Source of the DNA: Desmodus rotundus
Lineage: Eukaryota > Chordata > Mammalia > Chiroptera > Phyllostomidae
Reading direction: 5' to 3'
DNA length: 64,000 bases
NCBI RefSeq assembly: GCF_022682495.2
Contig: NC_071388.1
Location: 17,285,171-17,349,170 of the forward strand
A model generated the notes under the pieces. It was not told where the DNA came from. It did no database searches and was given only the letters and a program-made list of their open reading frames with translations. Position numbers and translations under genes: made by a program. Shown here in pieces: positions 48,001-58,065 of this stretch; position 1 is the stretch's first letter, and each line of letters starts with the position of its first letter.

Positions 48001-48888
48001 AACATTGGCAGGAAAATCTCAGACATTCCACGCAGCAACATCCTCACAGACACATCCCCTAAAGCAAGGGACATAAAGGAAAGAATAAACAAATGGGACC
48101 TCATCAAAATAAAAAGCTTCTGCATGGCTAAAGAAAACAGCACCAAATTACAAAGAGTACCAACAGTATGGGAAAACATATTTGCCAACGATACCTCAGA
48201 CAAGGGCCTGATCTCCAAAATATATAAAGAACTCACACGACTCCACTCCAGGAAGACAAACAACCCAATTAAAAAATGGGCAAAGGACTTGAACAGACAC
48301 TTCTCCAAGGAAGACATACAGAGGGCCCAGAGACATATGAAAAGATGCTCAGCATCACTAGCCATCAGAGAGATGCAAATTAAAACCACAATGAGGTATC
48401 ATCTCACACCAGTCAGAATGGCCAACATAAACAAATCCACAAACAAATGTTGGAGAGGATGTGGAGAAAAGGGAACCCTTGTGCACTGTTGGTGGGAATG
48501 CAGACTGGTGAGGCCACTGTGGAAAACAATATGGAATTTCCTCAGAAAACTAAAAATGGAACTGCCCTTTGACCCAGTAATTCCGCTGCTGGGATTATAC
48601 CCTAAGAACACTGAAACACCAATCCAAAAGAATCTGTGCACCCCAATGTTCATAGCAGCACAATTTACAATAGCCAAGTACTGGAAGCAACCGAAGTGCC
48701 CATCAGCAAACGAGTGGATCCAAAAACTATGGTATATTTACACAATGGAATTCTACGCAGCAGAGAGAAAGAAGGAGCTTATACCCTTTGCAACAGCATG
48801 GATGAAACTGGAGAGCATTATGCTAAGTGAAATAAGCCAGGAAGTGAGGGACAAGTACCATATGATCTCACCTTTAACTGGAACATAA
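45068..48888 (+). pseudogene. L1 ORF2p (endonuclease-reverse transcriptase), one frameshift
   Basis: ORF2p nicks target DNA and primes reverse transcription of L1 RNA. The endonuclease part has N13, E42, Y114, D144 and N146 (GDFNTP), D204 and H229 (SDH), matching the catalytic set of this APE-like fold. After the frameshift come [10 protein letters not shown] (Z region), [14 protein letters not shown] and the FADDM catalytic motif at 47,161. The C-terminal Cys motif C-X3-C-X7-H-X4-C is at about 48,448, and the protein ends PLTGT. The frameshift lies near 46,120-46,132: a four-A run (46,120-46,123) precedes a premature TAA at 46,133, consistent with loss of one A. Total length is about 1,273 residues, as in other mammals. 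The start is the ATG 46 bp after the ORF1 stop. Confidence 0.95.
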
Positions 48889-49161
48889 GCAATAGAAGAA
48901 AAAAGCAAACAAAATATAACCAGAGACATTGAAGTTAAGAACAATCTAACAATAGCCAGGGCGGGGGTGGGGGGTGGGGGCGGGGATAGTGGGAAGAGGG
49001 TATTACAGGAACTACTATAAAGGACACATGGACAAAACCAAGGGGGAGGGTGGAGAGGGGGGAGGGAGGTGGGTTCACCTGGGGTGGGGTAGAGGGATGG
49101 GGAGAAAAGGCATACAACTGTAATTGCATAACAATTAAAAAAAAAAATTAAAAAAAAAAAA
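48889..49161 (+). promoter_or_regulatory. L1 3'UTR with G-rich tract and A-tail
   Basis: After the ORF2 stop come an A-rich segment and a G-rich tract at 48,959-48,986 (GGGGG, GGGGGG and GGGG runs), capable in principle of forming a G-quadruplex. Then 'AAGGACACATGGACAAAACC', a second G-rich block (49,040-49,100) and an imperfect A-tail broken by ATTA. Similar 3'UTRs end most L1 fragments in this window. Confidence 0.85.
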
Positions 49162-49175
49162 AAAGATAGAGAGTA
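49162..49175 (+). repeat. Right target-site duplication of full-length L1
   Basis: AAAGATAGAGAGTA, an exact copy of 42,376-42,389, directly after the A-tail. Confidence 0.97.
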
Positions 49176-49362
49176 AACATTTGCTGCCTCAATTCAGGGT
49201 GAGGGAGTTTTAGCAAAAGCAAGTCTCATAGCAGCCTAGGTACAACACAGGCCTGAATCCCCACAGGAGAACCTGTCCGTGGGCATGGGTCCTGTGTATT
49301 GGACCTTGCTCTCACTGGCTTTTCCAAGTGCGGGCTGGGCTACATTTCCCACTCATGAAACA
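49176..49362 (-). mobile_element. Probable retroviral LTR, minus strand, part 2
   Basis: Continuation of the LTR-like sequence after the L1. On the minus strand it would be the 5' part, starting TGTTTCATGAGTGGG at 49,362 if the boundary is right. GC-richer than the AT-rich flank that begins at about 49,370. Non-coding. Confidence 0.45.
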
Positions 49363-49797
49363 GTTCCCTATACTTTATCATATGTATTTATTATATGTTA
49401 TATAAATTCTTTCAAAAACACTATGAAATCACAACTTTTGACCTATTTGGTGATTTAAAGTAGGATCAATATCTTATTGGATGCAATTTGAAAGGAATCA
49501 TGCAATTAAGGCTTTTAAATAATTTAGAGAAAAAGCAAAGAGAAAACTAGAAAGATTTCCCTTCTCCAGTAAAAAAAAATAACACCTTTTCAATGTTAGG
49601 ACAATTTAGAGAGTGCACGATTTTGCTTAATAACAATAGCAAGAATCAATGTTTATTTCCTTCCTAAATATTGCTAAATTAAATTTACATTCTAACAAAA
49701 ATTAATGAATTTTTTAAAAAGTCTCTTGATTACTATTGAAGTGAAAAACACTAGATAATAAGGGGATGGTCAAATGTGTAAGCAAATTGTGAATATG
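49363..49797. other. AT-rich DNA with no recognised feature
   Basis: No coding frame or nameable repeat. Confidence 0.4.
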
Positions 49798-50205
49798 TTG
49801 TATCAGTCAGGGTTCCTCAAAGAAACCAAACCAATGGGATGCATGTATGTACAGAGGGAGATACTTAGTTTAAGGAATTGATTCACACAACTGTGGAGGC
49901 TGCCGAACAGAACACCTGCAGGGTAGGCAGGCAGACTGAAGATCCCTGAAAGAAGATCCCTGGAATGGAGTTGCAACTCCATTACAAAGGCTTTTCCTTC
50001 CTTCCTGCTTCCAGGAGATCTGGGTTTTGTTCTCTTCAGGTCTTCATGTTCTTGGAGGGAATTCTGCTTTACTCAAAATCCACCAGTTTAACTACCACTC
50101 TCATCTAATCACCCGACTGAAACATTCAGACTAATGTTTGACCAATATCAGGGCACCATGGACCATGGTGCCAAGTTAACACACAAAATTAACCATCACA
50201 TATGT
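49798..50205 (-). mobile_element. MLT2-like ERVL LTR, minus strand
   Basis: The sequence reads 'GTATCAGTCAGGGTTCCTCA', 'AGAAACCAAACCAATGGGAT', 'ACACAACTGTGGAGGCTG', 'GACCAATATCAGGGCACCAT' and 'GTGCCAAGTTAACACA'. This is the antisense order of MLT2-class LTRs of ERVL elements. No internal region is attached. Confidence 0.75.
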
Positions 50206-50459
50206 AAATATGAAAATGATCCTAAAATTAAATTTTACCAGAATTATGTTGAGGCCAGCTTCATACAGGATTACTAGCTATTACTTTTAAAGAGGCGTTC
50301 ACAGTAGTACTTCGTGGAGGAGATCCTAAGTAATTCAAAGGTTAAATCAAAACCCTATTGGTGAATTCTACTGATTTTCTCTATCTGTTATAAAAATTTA
50401 CAGGCTACAGACCTCTACTAGAGAGAACTTAACAAAATATCTTGGTGGAATCTCAAATC

Positions 50460-52450
50460 TCATTAACTCTTGGCCCTTAGGTTTGCCCAAAAAGTCCTTC
50501 TCTTAATTAACTTGGTATTCTCTCTTTTCATCAATATTTCCAAATTAATCCCTCTTCAAGACATCCATCCTAGCAACACGGTCTCATCTTTCTCCTCAGA
50601 ACAAAGAAACTGTGTTCTCTCAGATGAAAATTCCTTCATCTCCCTTATGCTGGATCCAGGATGGAATCTAATGCACACCCACCTGATATTTTCTCTTTTC
50701 TCTTATAACAATGAGAGAAATCCCTTCCTCCTATTGAAAGCTGATTTCCACATGTACACCCTGCACTGTCTTGTCTCCTGCCTCCTCAAAGACCTCATAT
50801 TACTCAATTTACTTTACTGAACTTTTAATTGCCCCCTTTATACTGTTTTCTTCCCATCCATACTTAACCATGTTTATGGCTCTTTCATAATTACAAACAT
50901 CACCTTCCCTTGAGCACACTTTCTTGCAGCTATGGTCCTATCACTTTTTGCCAAATTTCATCTTAAAACTTCTTGGAGAACATGTACAATTAGCTCTTTA
51001 CGTTCTCCTCTCCATTTCATTCCTTTATAGTCAGCTTCCTGGTGCCCATTGGACATCTCCACCTGTATGTCCTACAGATACTTAAAAACCAACCGCTGTC
51101 AACTGAACAAATGAAATCGCTTTCCTGCATAATCTATTCATTCTTCTCTCATGTTCCCTAACTCAGAGAAAGATAACATCATTTACCAGAGCTAATACCC
51201 CAATGTTAACATAAAATCTTCTTTCTTATCTTTACATCTGTTTAGACACCAAATCCCACTGATTCTGTGCAGTAAATACGTCTGTCTCAGTCCTCACTGT
51301 CACTATTGTAGTTCATCAACTTTTGTCTGTACTTTTGAATAACTTCCCAACTGACCTCACCATCTAATAGAAACTAATTTATTATCAGAAATAAAAAGAA
51401 CATTATTGCCTTCTAATTCTTTCTTCAAAACTCAGAGAGACTCTTGACGCAGAAGAAAGTTGATGCAATGAAATGAAGAGTTCTTAGAACTTCAGACCAA
51501 CTACACTTTTGCCTTCATGCTTATTCACGAAAGGGACTATTAATGAACAATGCAGAGTCTCTTACAGAGTCACCTGAAAGAGAAGAAGACATCTACTAGT
51601 CTTTCTGGACATAACACCACTATCTAAAAAAGCTCAAGTCTTTGCCAAGGTCAGTACTAAACAAAGCATTTCTAAAACTAACCAGTATTTCCAGACTACA
51701 CAGATGGTGAAATTTCTGGTTCTCTTGCTTTTGTGTTCATTTTTTTTCAAGTTACTCATAAAATCATTTGTCTGTGATATTTGTCATTGGACAACTTGAG
51801 TGTCTCATGATGATTTTTCATGGAACACTTACAGTATTCAGAACTTTGCATTGCAGAATACTGAAAATGGCAAACTGTGGACCTCATTCATGCATACTTG
51901 GAACAAGGGGTCAGAGTTTACAATATCTACTTAATGAGTTTTCAACATTATTCAAAAGCCTTTTATCATCATCCACCTGCTACCCATTTGTGCCTTTCCT
52001 TGCTATCCTCACCCAAGTTATTTTCCTGCCATGCAGATACACTTCCAGTTTTAGAAGATCCAAGCTGTCTCACCTTCAGACTTTTATTTCTGTTTCTTCT
52101 TCTTCAACCACTCATTTTCGGCTTTATTTGATTACATACTCTTCGAGTATCAGCCAGAGGGGGTGATACTCGAATTATTGCATAACTACAATAACTACAA
52201 GTTATTGCATAACTGTCTTTCCTTAGTTTTCATAGTACTGTGTATATTGCTCCCCACTGTGCTCATGACACCCAATTTTAATTCTGTACTTTTGGTAGTC
52301 CCACTCAACTACAAGTGCCATTGGGTAGCACCTCCGTCTTTTTTCTTTATCGCACCAATGCCCAGCATAATGCCTGACACAGAGTGTTTATCCAACAGAC
52401 ATCTCTTGGATAACTACATAATGAGAGTTTTAGAATGTGAATTATGAAAG
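50460..52450 (+). repeat. LINE2 remnant, sense, probably two parts
   Basis: Positions 51,040-51,370 ('CCATTGGACATCTCCACCTG', 'GATTCTGTGCAGTAAATACG', 'CCCAACTGACCTCACCATC') and 51,980-52,430 ('TGCCCAGCATAATGCCTGAC', 'AGAGTGTTTATCCAACAGAC') follow the L2 consensus towards its 3' end. The middle (51,380-51,840) is not recognisable. Frames of up to 130 codons occur but show no protein features. The oldest class of LINE in mammals; inactive. Confidence 0.5.
52142..52214. repeat. Perfect 11-bp hairpin followed by a 27-bp-spaced direct repeat
   Basis: TTCGAGTATCA (52,142-52,152) is inverted as TGATACTCGAA (52,164-52,174) around an 11-nt loop. Directly after, TTATTGCATAACT occurs at 52,175-52,187 and again at 52,202-52,214. 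It lies inside L2-like DNA. Confidence 0.85.
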
Positions 52451-53429
52451 AGGTGAATAGTGGGGTAACCAAGAATATATGACTCATCTTATATGGCAAG
52501 GCACATCTTTTCCTTTGTTTATCATGCAGATATTATATTTTATTTGTAGTTATGCAATAATTCTGGTGCACTAATATATTTCCATTCTTGTTGATATTTT
52601 CATTTTCCCTGCTGTCAATGATCCAGTAAGGTCAGTTCGTTTAAAATTTAATTCATGATGTGTCTAATCTCCATATGTTCATGTATTCAGTGAAATATGG
52701 TTGGTTTGTTTTGCAGAAATGCCCTGACTGTTTTATCTTCTTTAAAAAAAAAAACAAAACAGCAAATTTTTATTTTTAGTCATGGTATAGGCCATATAAC
52801 ACAATTTTAAATTTAAAGATATAGTTAGCTATACTATAAAGACATGTATAGTATAGATACATGTATTTTGTGCACCTAAACATAAATGCTCTTCAGCAAA
52901 CATATATATCCTCATGCCCCAATTCCTCATTCAAAAAATGGCCTAGATTTCCTGATACTCAAATTCATTATGAAATATAAACAGTGAAAAAGACTTTTGC
53001 CATAAAGACTAACAGAGAAGTTAAACTTTAACTCTCTAAGAGCAGTAATCAGGTGATAACTTGTAGAATACACGAAAAAGGACCCCTTAACCTTTTAGTG
53101 AATTATGAAATGGAAATGAAAATTTGTTAACCAAATTGAAACAGTGGAAAATCACTTAATTCAACAATGTTTACTAACATCTTTCTTGTATAGTGGGTTA
53201 AGCTCAAGCTTGAAAAACACAGGGTTTAGGAAACATCCAACTTCAAAATTAGCTATTCTTACGTGTGAAATATTGGCCATTTGCTTCCTAAACAATTGAA
53301 CAAATTACATATGTCTCCTATTAGCACACATGTAACATTTACAACAAACAAAACACTAAAAAAATGTGGATTTAAAACTGTATATGTGCATTAACACTTT
53401 CATCCCACTATCATTCCACTTTTTTATTA
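52451..53429. other. AT-rich DNA with no recognised feature
   Basis: An A-rich tract at 52,744-52,765 is the only simple feature. No gene or nameable repeat. Confidence 0.4.
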
Positions 53430-53870
53430 TTCATAATTTAATGAATGTCATCTTAATGGTCAGCAGAACAGTTTTATAAACTCCATCCAGAACACGTTTA
53501 CTTGATGTAAACTCTAGCAAACAATTCTCTAACAGAGAGCACACTTGCAACATTGCTTCACCTGACATACTGCCTTCCATCTGGTTCCCAAAGTAGGAGT
53601 TGTGGAAAAATGCCAGTGCACACTGAATCTGTCCAAGGAATTCATTGATTCCCTTCATCTTCAGCTAGTTTTGGTAACTTGATGTGGTCCCAATAGCAAT
53701 AGGTTGTCCTTTCATTTCCCAAGTGATTTCGGTTCAAAGGAAAACCTTTCTTCCCATATGGCAGCCCTAATAAATTAATGAAGGCAATAAGTGTCATGCC
53801 ATCTGCACCTTATGTGTGAAGGACATTAATCAGGCCATCCCCCCAGCTGGGCGCATCTTCAGTGTGTAGC
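53430..53870 (-). pseudogene. Unidentified protein-coding remnant with one stop and one frameshift
   Basis: On the minus strand about 145 codons read with real protein character: a first part beginning SRWLHTEDAPSWGDGLINVL (from about 53,873), a TAA, then GADGMTLIAFINLLGLPYGK and WDHIKLPKLAEDEG. A one-base shift at about 53,650 then leads into INEFLGQIQCALAFFHNSYF, SGEAMLQVCSLLENCLLEF and KTVLLTIKMTFIKL, with a stop at 53,431. The frames join smoothly in sense on both sides of the shift, which random DNA rarely does. A pyrimidine-type acceptor ('TTGTTTATGTTCCAG') precedes the first codons and an AATAAA-like run follows the stop. I do not recognise the parent gene. It could be an unprocessed exon remnant, a processed copy or an unusual transposon protein. 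Confidence 0.5.
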
Positions 53871-54022
53871 CACCTGGAACATAAACAATATCATGGATCA
53901 AGGAAGGCTATCACTACAGTCAGGACAAGATATAAGGAAATTATCTGCCCGGCATTAGGCTGGTCTGCATGAAATCCTGTTCACCACTGGGTTGCTTTGT
54001 ACTCTACTAAATATCTGTTCTA

Positions 54023-54672
54023 TAGGTCTGCCCGGAAAAGGTCCAGCCGTTGTGAATAGAACAAGAACAGTTTGCACAACATCCATATAACCTGGCAGCC
54101 AAGGAGGGTGGACTGGAATTTGTGTGTGAACAGTGATGACTTCACTGTACTAATCAGTGGGGGTGGCAGGTACCTTTGAGTGAGCATGTGTATACTGTGT
54201 GGCCCTCACATTCAGAATGACTGAGCGAGTAGAGCAATGAATCTGCATCAGATTTTGTGTTAAGCGTGAGCATTCCTCTGGAAACTATTTAGATGATTCA
54301 GAAGGCTGCAGCTATGGACAACTGGTGATTGGCAGCTTCATCATGACAATGTACTGGCTCATGAAATATCAAGTCACCTAGGTAACTCAGCCTCCCTATA
54401 GCCTATATTTGGCACCCTGCAACTTCTCATTTTTTCCCAAAACTAAAATGACCTTTGAAAGGGAAGAGATTTCAGAATGTTGATGAGATTCAGGAAAATA
54501 TGATGGGACAGCTGGTGGCAATTGGAAGAACTGTGTGAGGTCCCAAAGTGCCTACTTTGAAGAGGACTGAGGCATCACTGACCTATGTACCATGTTTCTT
54601 GTACCTTGCATCTTCTTCAATAAATGTCTCTTTCATATTATATGGCTGGATATCTTCTGGACAGTGCATATA
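54023..54672 (+). mobile_element. Internally deleted mariner transposon
   Basis: The left end GGTCTGCCCGGAAAAGGTCC and the right end CTGGATATCTTCTGGACAG form imperfect terminal inverted repeats (14 of 19 positions in the inner part), next to TATA targets. Between them, the 5' noncoding part and start of a mariner transposase join directly to its C-terminal part. The size, about 650 bp, is roughly half that of an autonomous mariner. Confidence 0.8.
54217..54660 (+). pseudogene. Mariner transposase, internal deletion
   Basis: A start at 54,217 gives MTERVEQ with the mariner-like RFCVK segment nearby, and then text for IRMIQKAAAMD. The next recognisable block is LHHDNVLAH (from about 54,336; compare HHDNAPAH around the second catalytic Asp). 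After it, SLYLAPCN stands where SPDLAPCD is usual, so the third catalytic Asp is Asn. DNA-binding and first catalytic regions are missing and stops interrupt the frame. Inactive. Confidence 0.75.
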
Positions 54673-54710
54673 TTATATATATATATACATATATATACAA
54701 ACACATATGC
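54668..54710. repeat. (TA)n microsatellite
   Basis: TATATATA and ACATATATA runs directly beside the right end of the mariner copy; they may have grown from its TA target. Confidence 0.8.
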
Positions 54711-54889
54711 AACAGATAAGTTTTTAAAAGTTTCAATTAAACATAAAAGATTTTTAAAATCAATAATAATGGAAATGTAGGAAACAAGGTTAGTTAATAC
54801 TGTGGGAAAAGAAAACTATAACACCAAAGTGAAAGTGTGAAACACCAGTGGTGGAGACTGATGTCAGGAGGCTGCCTGGATATTGTGCA

Positions 54890-55262
54890 CAGCACTGCTG
54901 ATGAGGACACGAAGTTTTCTCATATAAGCATTTAATGCAATCAATTTTCTTTCAAGTGTTGCTTTAGCTGCATCCCACTCATTTCTTATGTCGCATATTC
55001 CTTTTTATTCAGCACATTTTTTTATTGAGGCGTCCTTTTCTGTCTGATGGATTAGTTGGAAGTGCATTGTTTAGTTTCCAAGTATTTGGAGATTTTCCTG
55101 TTGTTTTTCTATTAGTGATTAGTAATCTGACACAGAAGACACATTTGATGATTTCAACTCTTTTTACTTGTTTTTGAGGATGGATTTATTGCTCAGAATA
55201 TGATCTGTCTTGGTAAATGTCTATAGGCACTTAAACAGAATGTCTATTCTTTATCATAATAT
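54890..55262 (-). mobile_element. Old L1M ORF2 fragment, minus strand
   Basis: Antisense text 'CATATAAGCATTTAATGCAA', 'GCTTTAGCTGCATCCCACTC', 'TTTAGTTTCCAAGTATTTGG' and 'GATCTGTCTTGGTAAATG' matches the endonuclease region of L1M ORF2. Partly overlaps, in L1 coordinates, the fragment at 29,740-30,600. Non-coding. Confidence 0.65.
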
Positions 55263-55264
55263 TC

Positions 55265-55400
55265 AGTATTTCAGTTTATTCTGCCCAGTAGACTCCAAGC
55301 ACCTTATAGACAGGGACCAAATCTTACTCAAAATTATATACTTAGTGCTGACACGTTATCCAACAAATAATAACTTCATAAACTTTTGATATATGAATGG
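55265..55400 (+). repeat. L2 3' end remnant, sense
   Basis: 'GCCCAGTAGACTCCAAGCAC', 'AGACAGGGACCAAATCTTAC', 'ATATACTTAGTGCTGACACG' and 'CCAACAAATAATAACTTC' follow the L2 3' end, whose usual form has ACTAGACTGTAAGCTCC, GAGGGCAGGGA and a GCACATAGTAGGCGC-like ending. Confidence 0.55.
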
Positions 55401-55639
55401 ACCCCCTGACAAATTAAGGGAGCTGTTAGCAATTAGGAATCTAGAAATATTTTTGTTTTATAAGTAAATAAGATAAATTTGTTACTTATTTTCCCTGAAG
55501 ACTATTTCAAGTTCACTTTTATTGTATCTTTTTAGATTAAAAGCAACAACTAAGAAGCTTTCAAATGTAACACAATTTAATTTTGAAATCTGGACCAAAT
55601 TCTGAGTATAAACTATCAGAACATCTAACTAACCCAGAT

Positions 55640-56040
55640 ATGTATGGACTACATCTTCAAGGAGATGTATTTACATAAGGATCTCCTCATAGTAGGGCTA
55701 CAGGGAATGGTGTATATGGGGTCAAATCTGGGGATAAGATTAGGGAAGGATGAAGATGACCTATAAGGACTTGAGGGTCACTAGCTGGCTTTTGCAAAGA
55801 GATGAGTTATGAGATTTATATAATTAAAAATTATTTGGTAGCAACGCATGACAAAAACCATAAAGAAATTTGGAGACCAGTTAGAGTGTACTACTATAAT
55901 CCACAGAAAAGGTAAATAGGGGACAGGGGTGCAAATGAAGAAAAGCCAAAGGTAAAAGCTACTTAGCAAATTAAACAGAATGCAAATTGTGAACATTTTG
56001 GGTGCAGGAGGTGGGTAATTGGAAAGAATTTAAGATTCTG
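55640..56040 (-). repeat. LINE2-like ancient repeat, antisense
   Basis: 'GACCAGTTAGAGTGTACTAC', 'TATAATCCACAGAAAAGG' and 'TGAACATTTTGGGTGCAGG' match the antisense L2-like pattern that also contains 38,385-38,500. No reading frame. Confidence 0.45.
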
Positions 56041-56999
56041 TAATTTTTTCTGTGCAAGGTATGTAAAGTGGATTTATATGCCTGAGTTATTCCAAACATG
56101 CCTATCAGTTTTTCAATAACTGAATCAGTGTCTATTTCTAAATTTAAATTTAACTGTGACTGAAGGGATAGTCGTTCTCATAAAGATAAGTAAGAAATCC
56201 AGATTTCATGATATACTATGATCTCAGTGTCATTTATATTTAAATCACAGTAATTTTTTAGTATGATCACATTCAAGAAAAAGATTAAAAGAGTAAATCT
56301 GACTAGGAGTAAGCCAGGTGGTTGGACATTATGCCAAGAAACAAAAACTAATCCTTAAAACTTAGGCATTTATAATATGTAGACAACTTATCCTCTTCTC
56401 TACAGACTAAAATAAACTAATTAGAGCAATTTTTCATGTATTCTTCATGAACTGAAAGGATCTTTGTTCTGATCTTTCCAGAGATAATACAGTCTAGCCT
56501 TTGGAGATGTCTAAAATATAGTTGAGGATTATTTTTAGTCAACACATTAGACACATTGCTGTAGTTTGCATTTCTCATCAAAGAAAATGAATAGGCTGTA
56601 AATACAAAGTCCAAAAACTGACATGAAAAGAAAGATTAATATGGAAAATTGTCATTTCAAATTCAATGGCTCATTCGAAATGGAGCTCAAAATAGCTTCA
56701 TGGTATTTGCATTTGGTAATAAAATATGTATTTCTTTAATACTATGCTTATATTGGGTCATACATTTACTTTGTATTCCAATGTGTACTTAATAAAAATA
56801 AATAAATAAGTAAATAAATATAATAATATACCTTTGCAACAAATTTAGATTCTAAAATTGCCGTGCTGTAAGGCACCAAAATTATTATTAGTAATATGTC
56901 CTTATGACAAAATTAAGATAATATCACCTCAAGATTATCTGATTCTTTAAATTAGAATATTTTCAAGAGGGAACTTTATTTTTCAAATGTTTTTATGAA
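56041..56999. other. AT-rich DNA; (AAAT)n at 56,792-56,825
   Basis: No gene is visible. A tetranucleotide AAAT/AAGT run is present; the rest is plain AT-rich sequence. Confidence 0.45.
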
Positions 57000-57720
57000 A
57001 TATGTGTTTAGCTTTATTGTGGTATAATCTTAAATTAAAAATTAAACTCATTTAACGTGCACCTTAATGGGTTTGGACATGTGTATATACCCGTGATACC
57101 GCTGCACTAAATATGATGAAGCCATCAAGGTACTAAATATACCCATCACCTCCAAAACCAGCCTGGTGCTTTCTGAGGTTTTGTGTGTATGTTGTAAGAA
57201 CATGAAATCTATCTTTTCAAACATATTTTAAAGTGCACAATTTCTAACTTTACATGCCATGTTGCAGTACAGCAGCTCTCCTGAACTTGTTCATCTTGCA
57301 TAACTGAAACTTTAAACCCACTGAATCACACTTCCTCGTGCCCCCCTGCTCTGGTAACCACCTATCTATTCTCTGTTTCTGTGAGTTTGACTATTTTCAA
57401 CAACTCATATATGTGGAATTAAGTGGTACTTGTCCTCACGTGACAGGCTTATTTCACTTAGTCTAGTGTCCTCTAGGCTCATCCATGCTCTCCAAATGGG
57501 AGAGATTCTTTCTTTCTTAAACACTAAATAATAGTCCATCATATGCATATGCCACATTTTCTTTATCCATCAATAAACCGTTCTTTAGCCATTTCATGTA
57601 ATGCCTATTATGACTGATGCTGCAATAAACATGGGAATGCAGGTATCTCTTCAAGATCCTGATTTTAATTCTTTGGGTATATACCCAGAAACGGGATTGC
57701 TGGAGAATATGGTAGTTCTA
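57000..57720 (-). mobile_element. Old L1 (L1MA-like) 3' part, minus strand
   Basis: Antisense L1 text runs from the 3'UTR ('CTTTATTGTGGTATAATC', 'CTGGTAACCACCTATC') into the ORF2 end ('TATTTCACTTAGTCTAGTGT', 'GGGTATATACCCAGAAACGG', 'GGGATTGCTGGAGAATATGG'). It continues after inserted DNA at 58,570-59,400. Confidence 0.8.
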
Positions 57721-58065
57721 TTTTTTTTGCTTTTTTATTGAATTTATTGGGATGACATTGATTAATAAAACCAGATAGGTTTCAGCTGTACAATTCTATA
57801 ACACATCATCTGTATATTTCATTGTGTGCTCACCACCCCAAGTCAAGTCTACTTCCATCACCATTTCTTCCCCTTTTACCATCTTCCTTTCCTCCTTTAA
57901 GTACCATATGATTTCACTCATATGTGGAATACAATGAACAAAATAAACTAACAAACAAAATCTGAACAGATTCATAGAGAACAAACTGATAGCTGTTGGA
58001 AGGGGGGGTTGTGAGGCTGCTGGGAAAAAAGGGAAAATAAATAAACAGAAGAAAAAACATACGTA
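57721..58065 (-). mobile_element. Nested L1 insertion with 5' inversion (twin priming)
   Basis: Positions 57,721-57,900 are L1 3'UTR in reverse ('TTTCAGCTGTACAATTCTAT', 'CACATCATCTGTATATTTCA'). Positions 57,902-58,065 are the region upstream of it in forward orientation ('CATATGATTTCACTCATATG', 'GAACAAACTGATAGCTGTTG'). The head-to-head join marks a twin-primed insertion into the older L1. Confidence 0.7.

Larger units (their letters stand above)
42390..49161 (+). mobile_element. Full-length LINE-1 (about 6.8 kb), nearly intact
   Basis: The complete autonomous retrotransposon layout is present: 5'UTR 42,390-44,090, ORF1 44,091-45,021, spacer of 46 bp, ORF2 45,068-48,888, 3'UTR 48,889-49,136 and A-rich tail to 49,161, all within a perfect 14-bp target-site duplication. 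Each ORF carries a single small frameshift, and all catalytic residues that I can check are present. Low divergence from the truncated copy at 21,749 points to recent activity. It was inserted into a probable LTR of opposite orientation. Confidence 0.97.

Noticed and set aside
50470..50820. 116-codon frame as a possible small gene
   Set aside because: It lies at the edge of a decayed L2 region, with no homology that I recognise and no splice or promoter context. Composition is as expected for AT-rich noncoding DNA.
51768..52166. 132-codon frame
   Set aside because: It overlaps L2-like sequence and a hairpin. The translation has no motif and another frame overlaps it with equal length.
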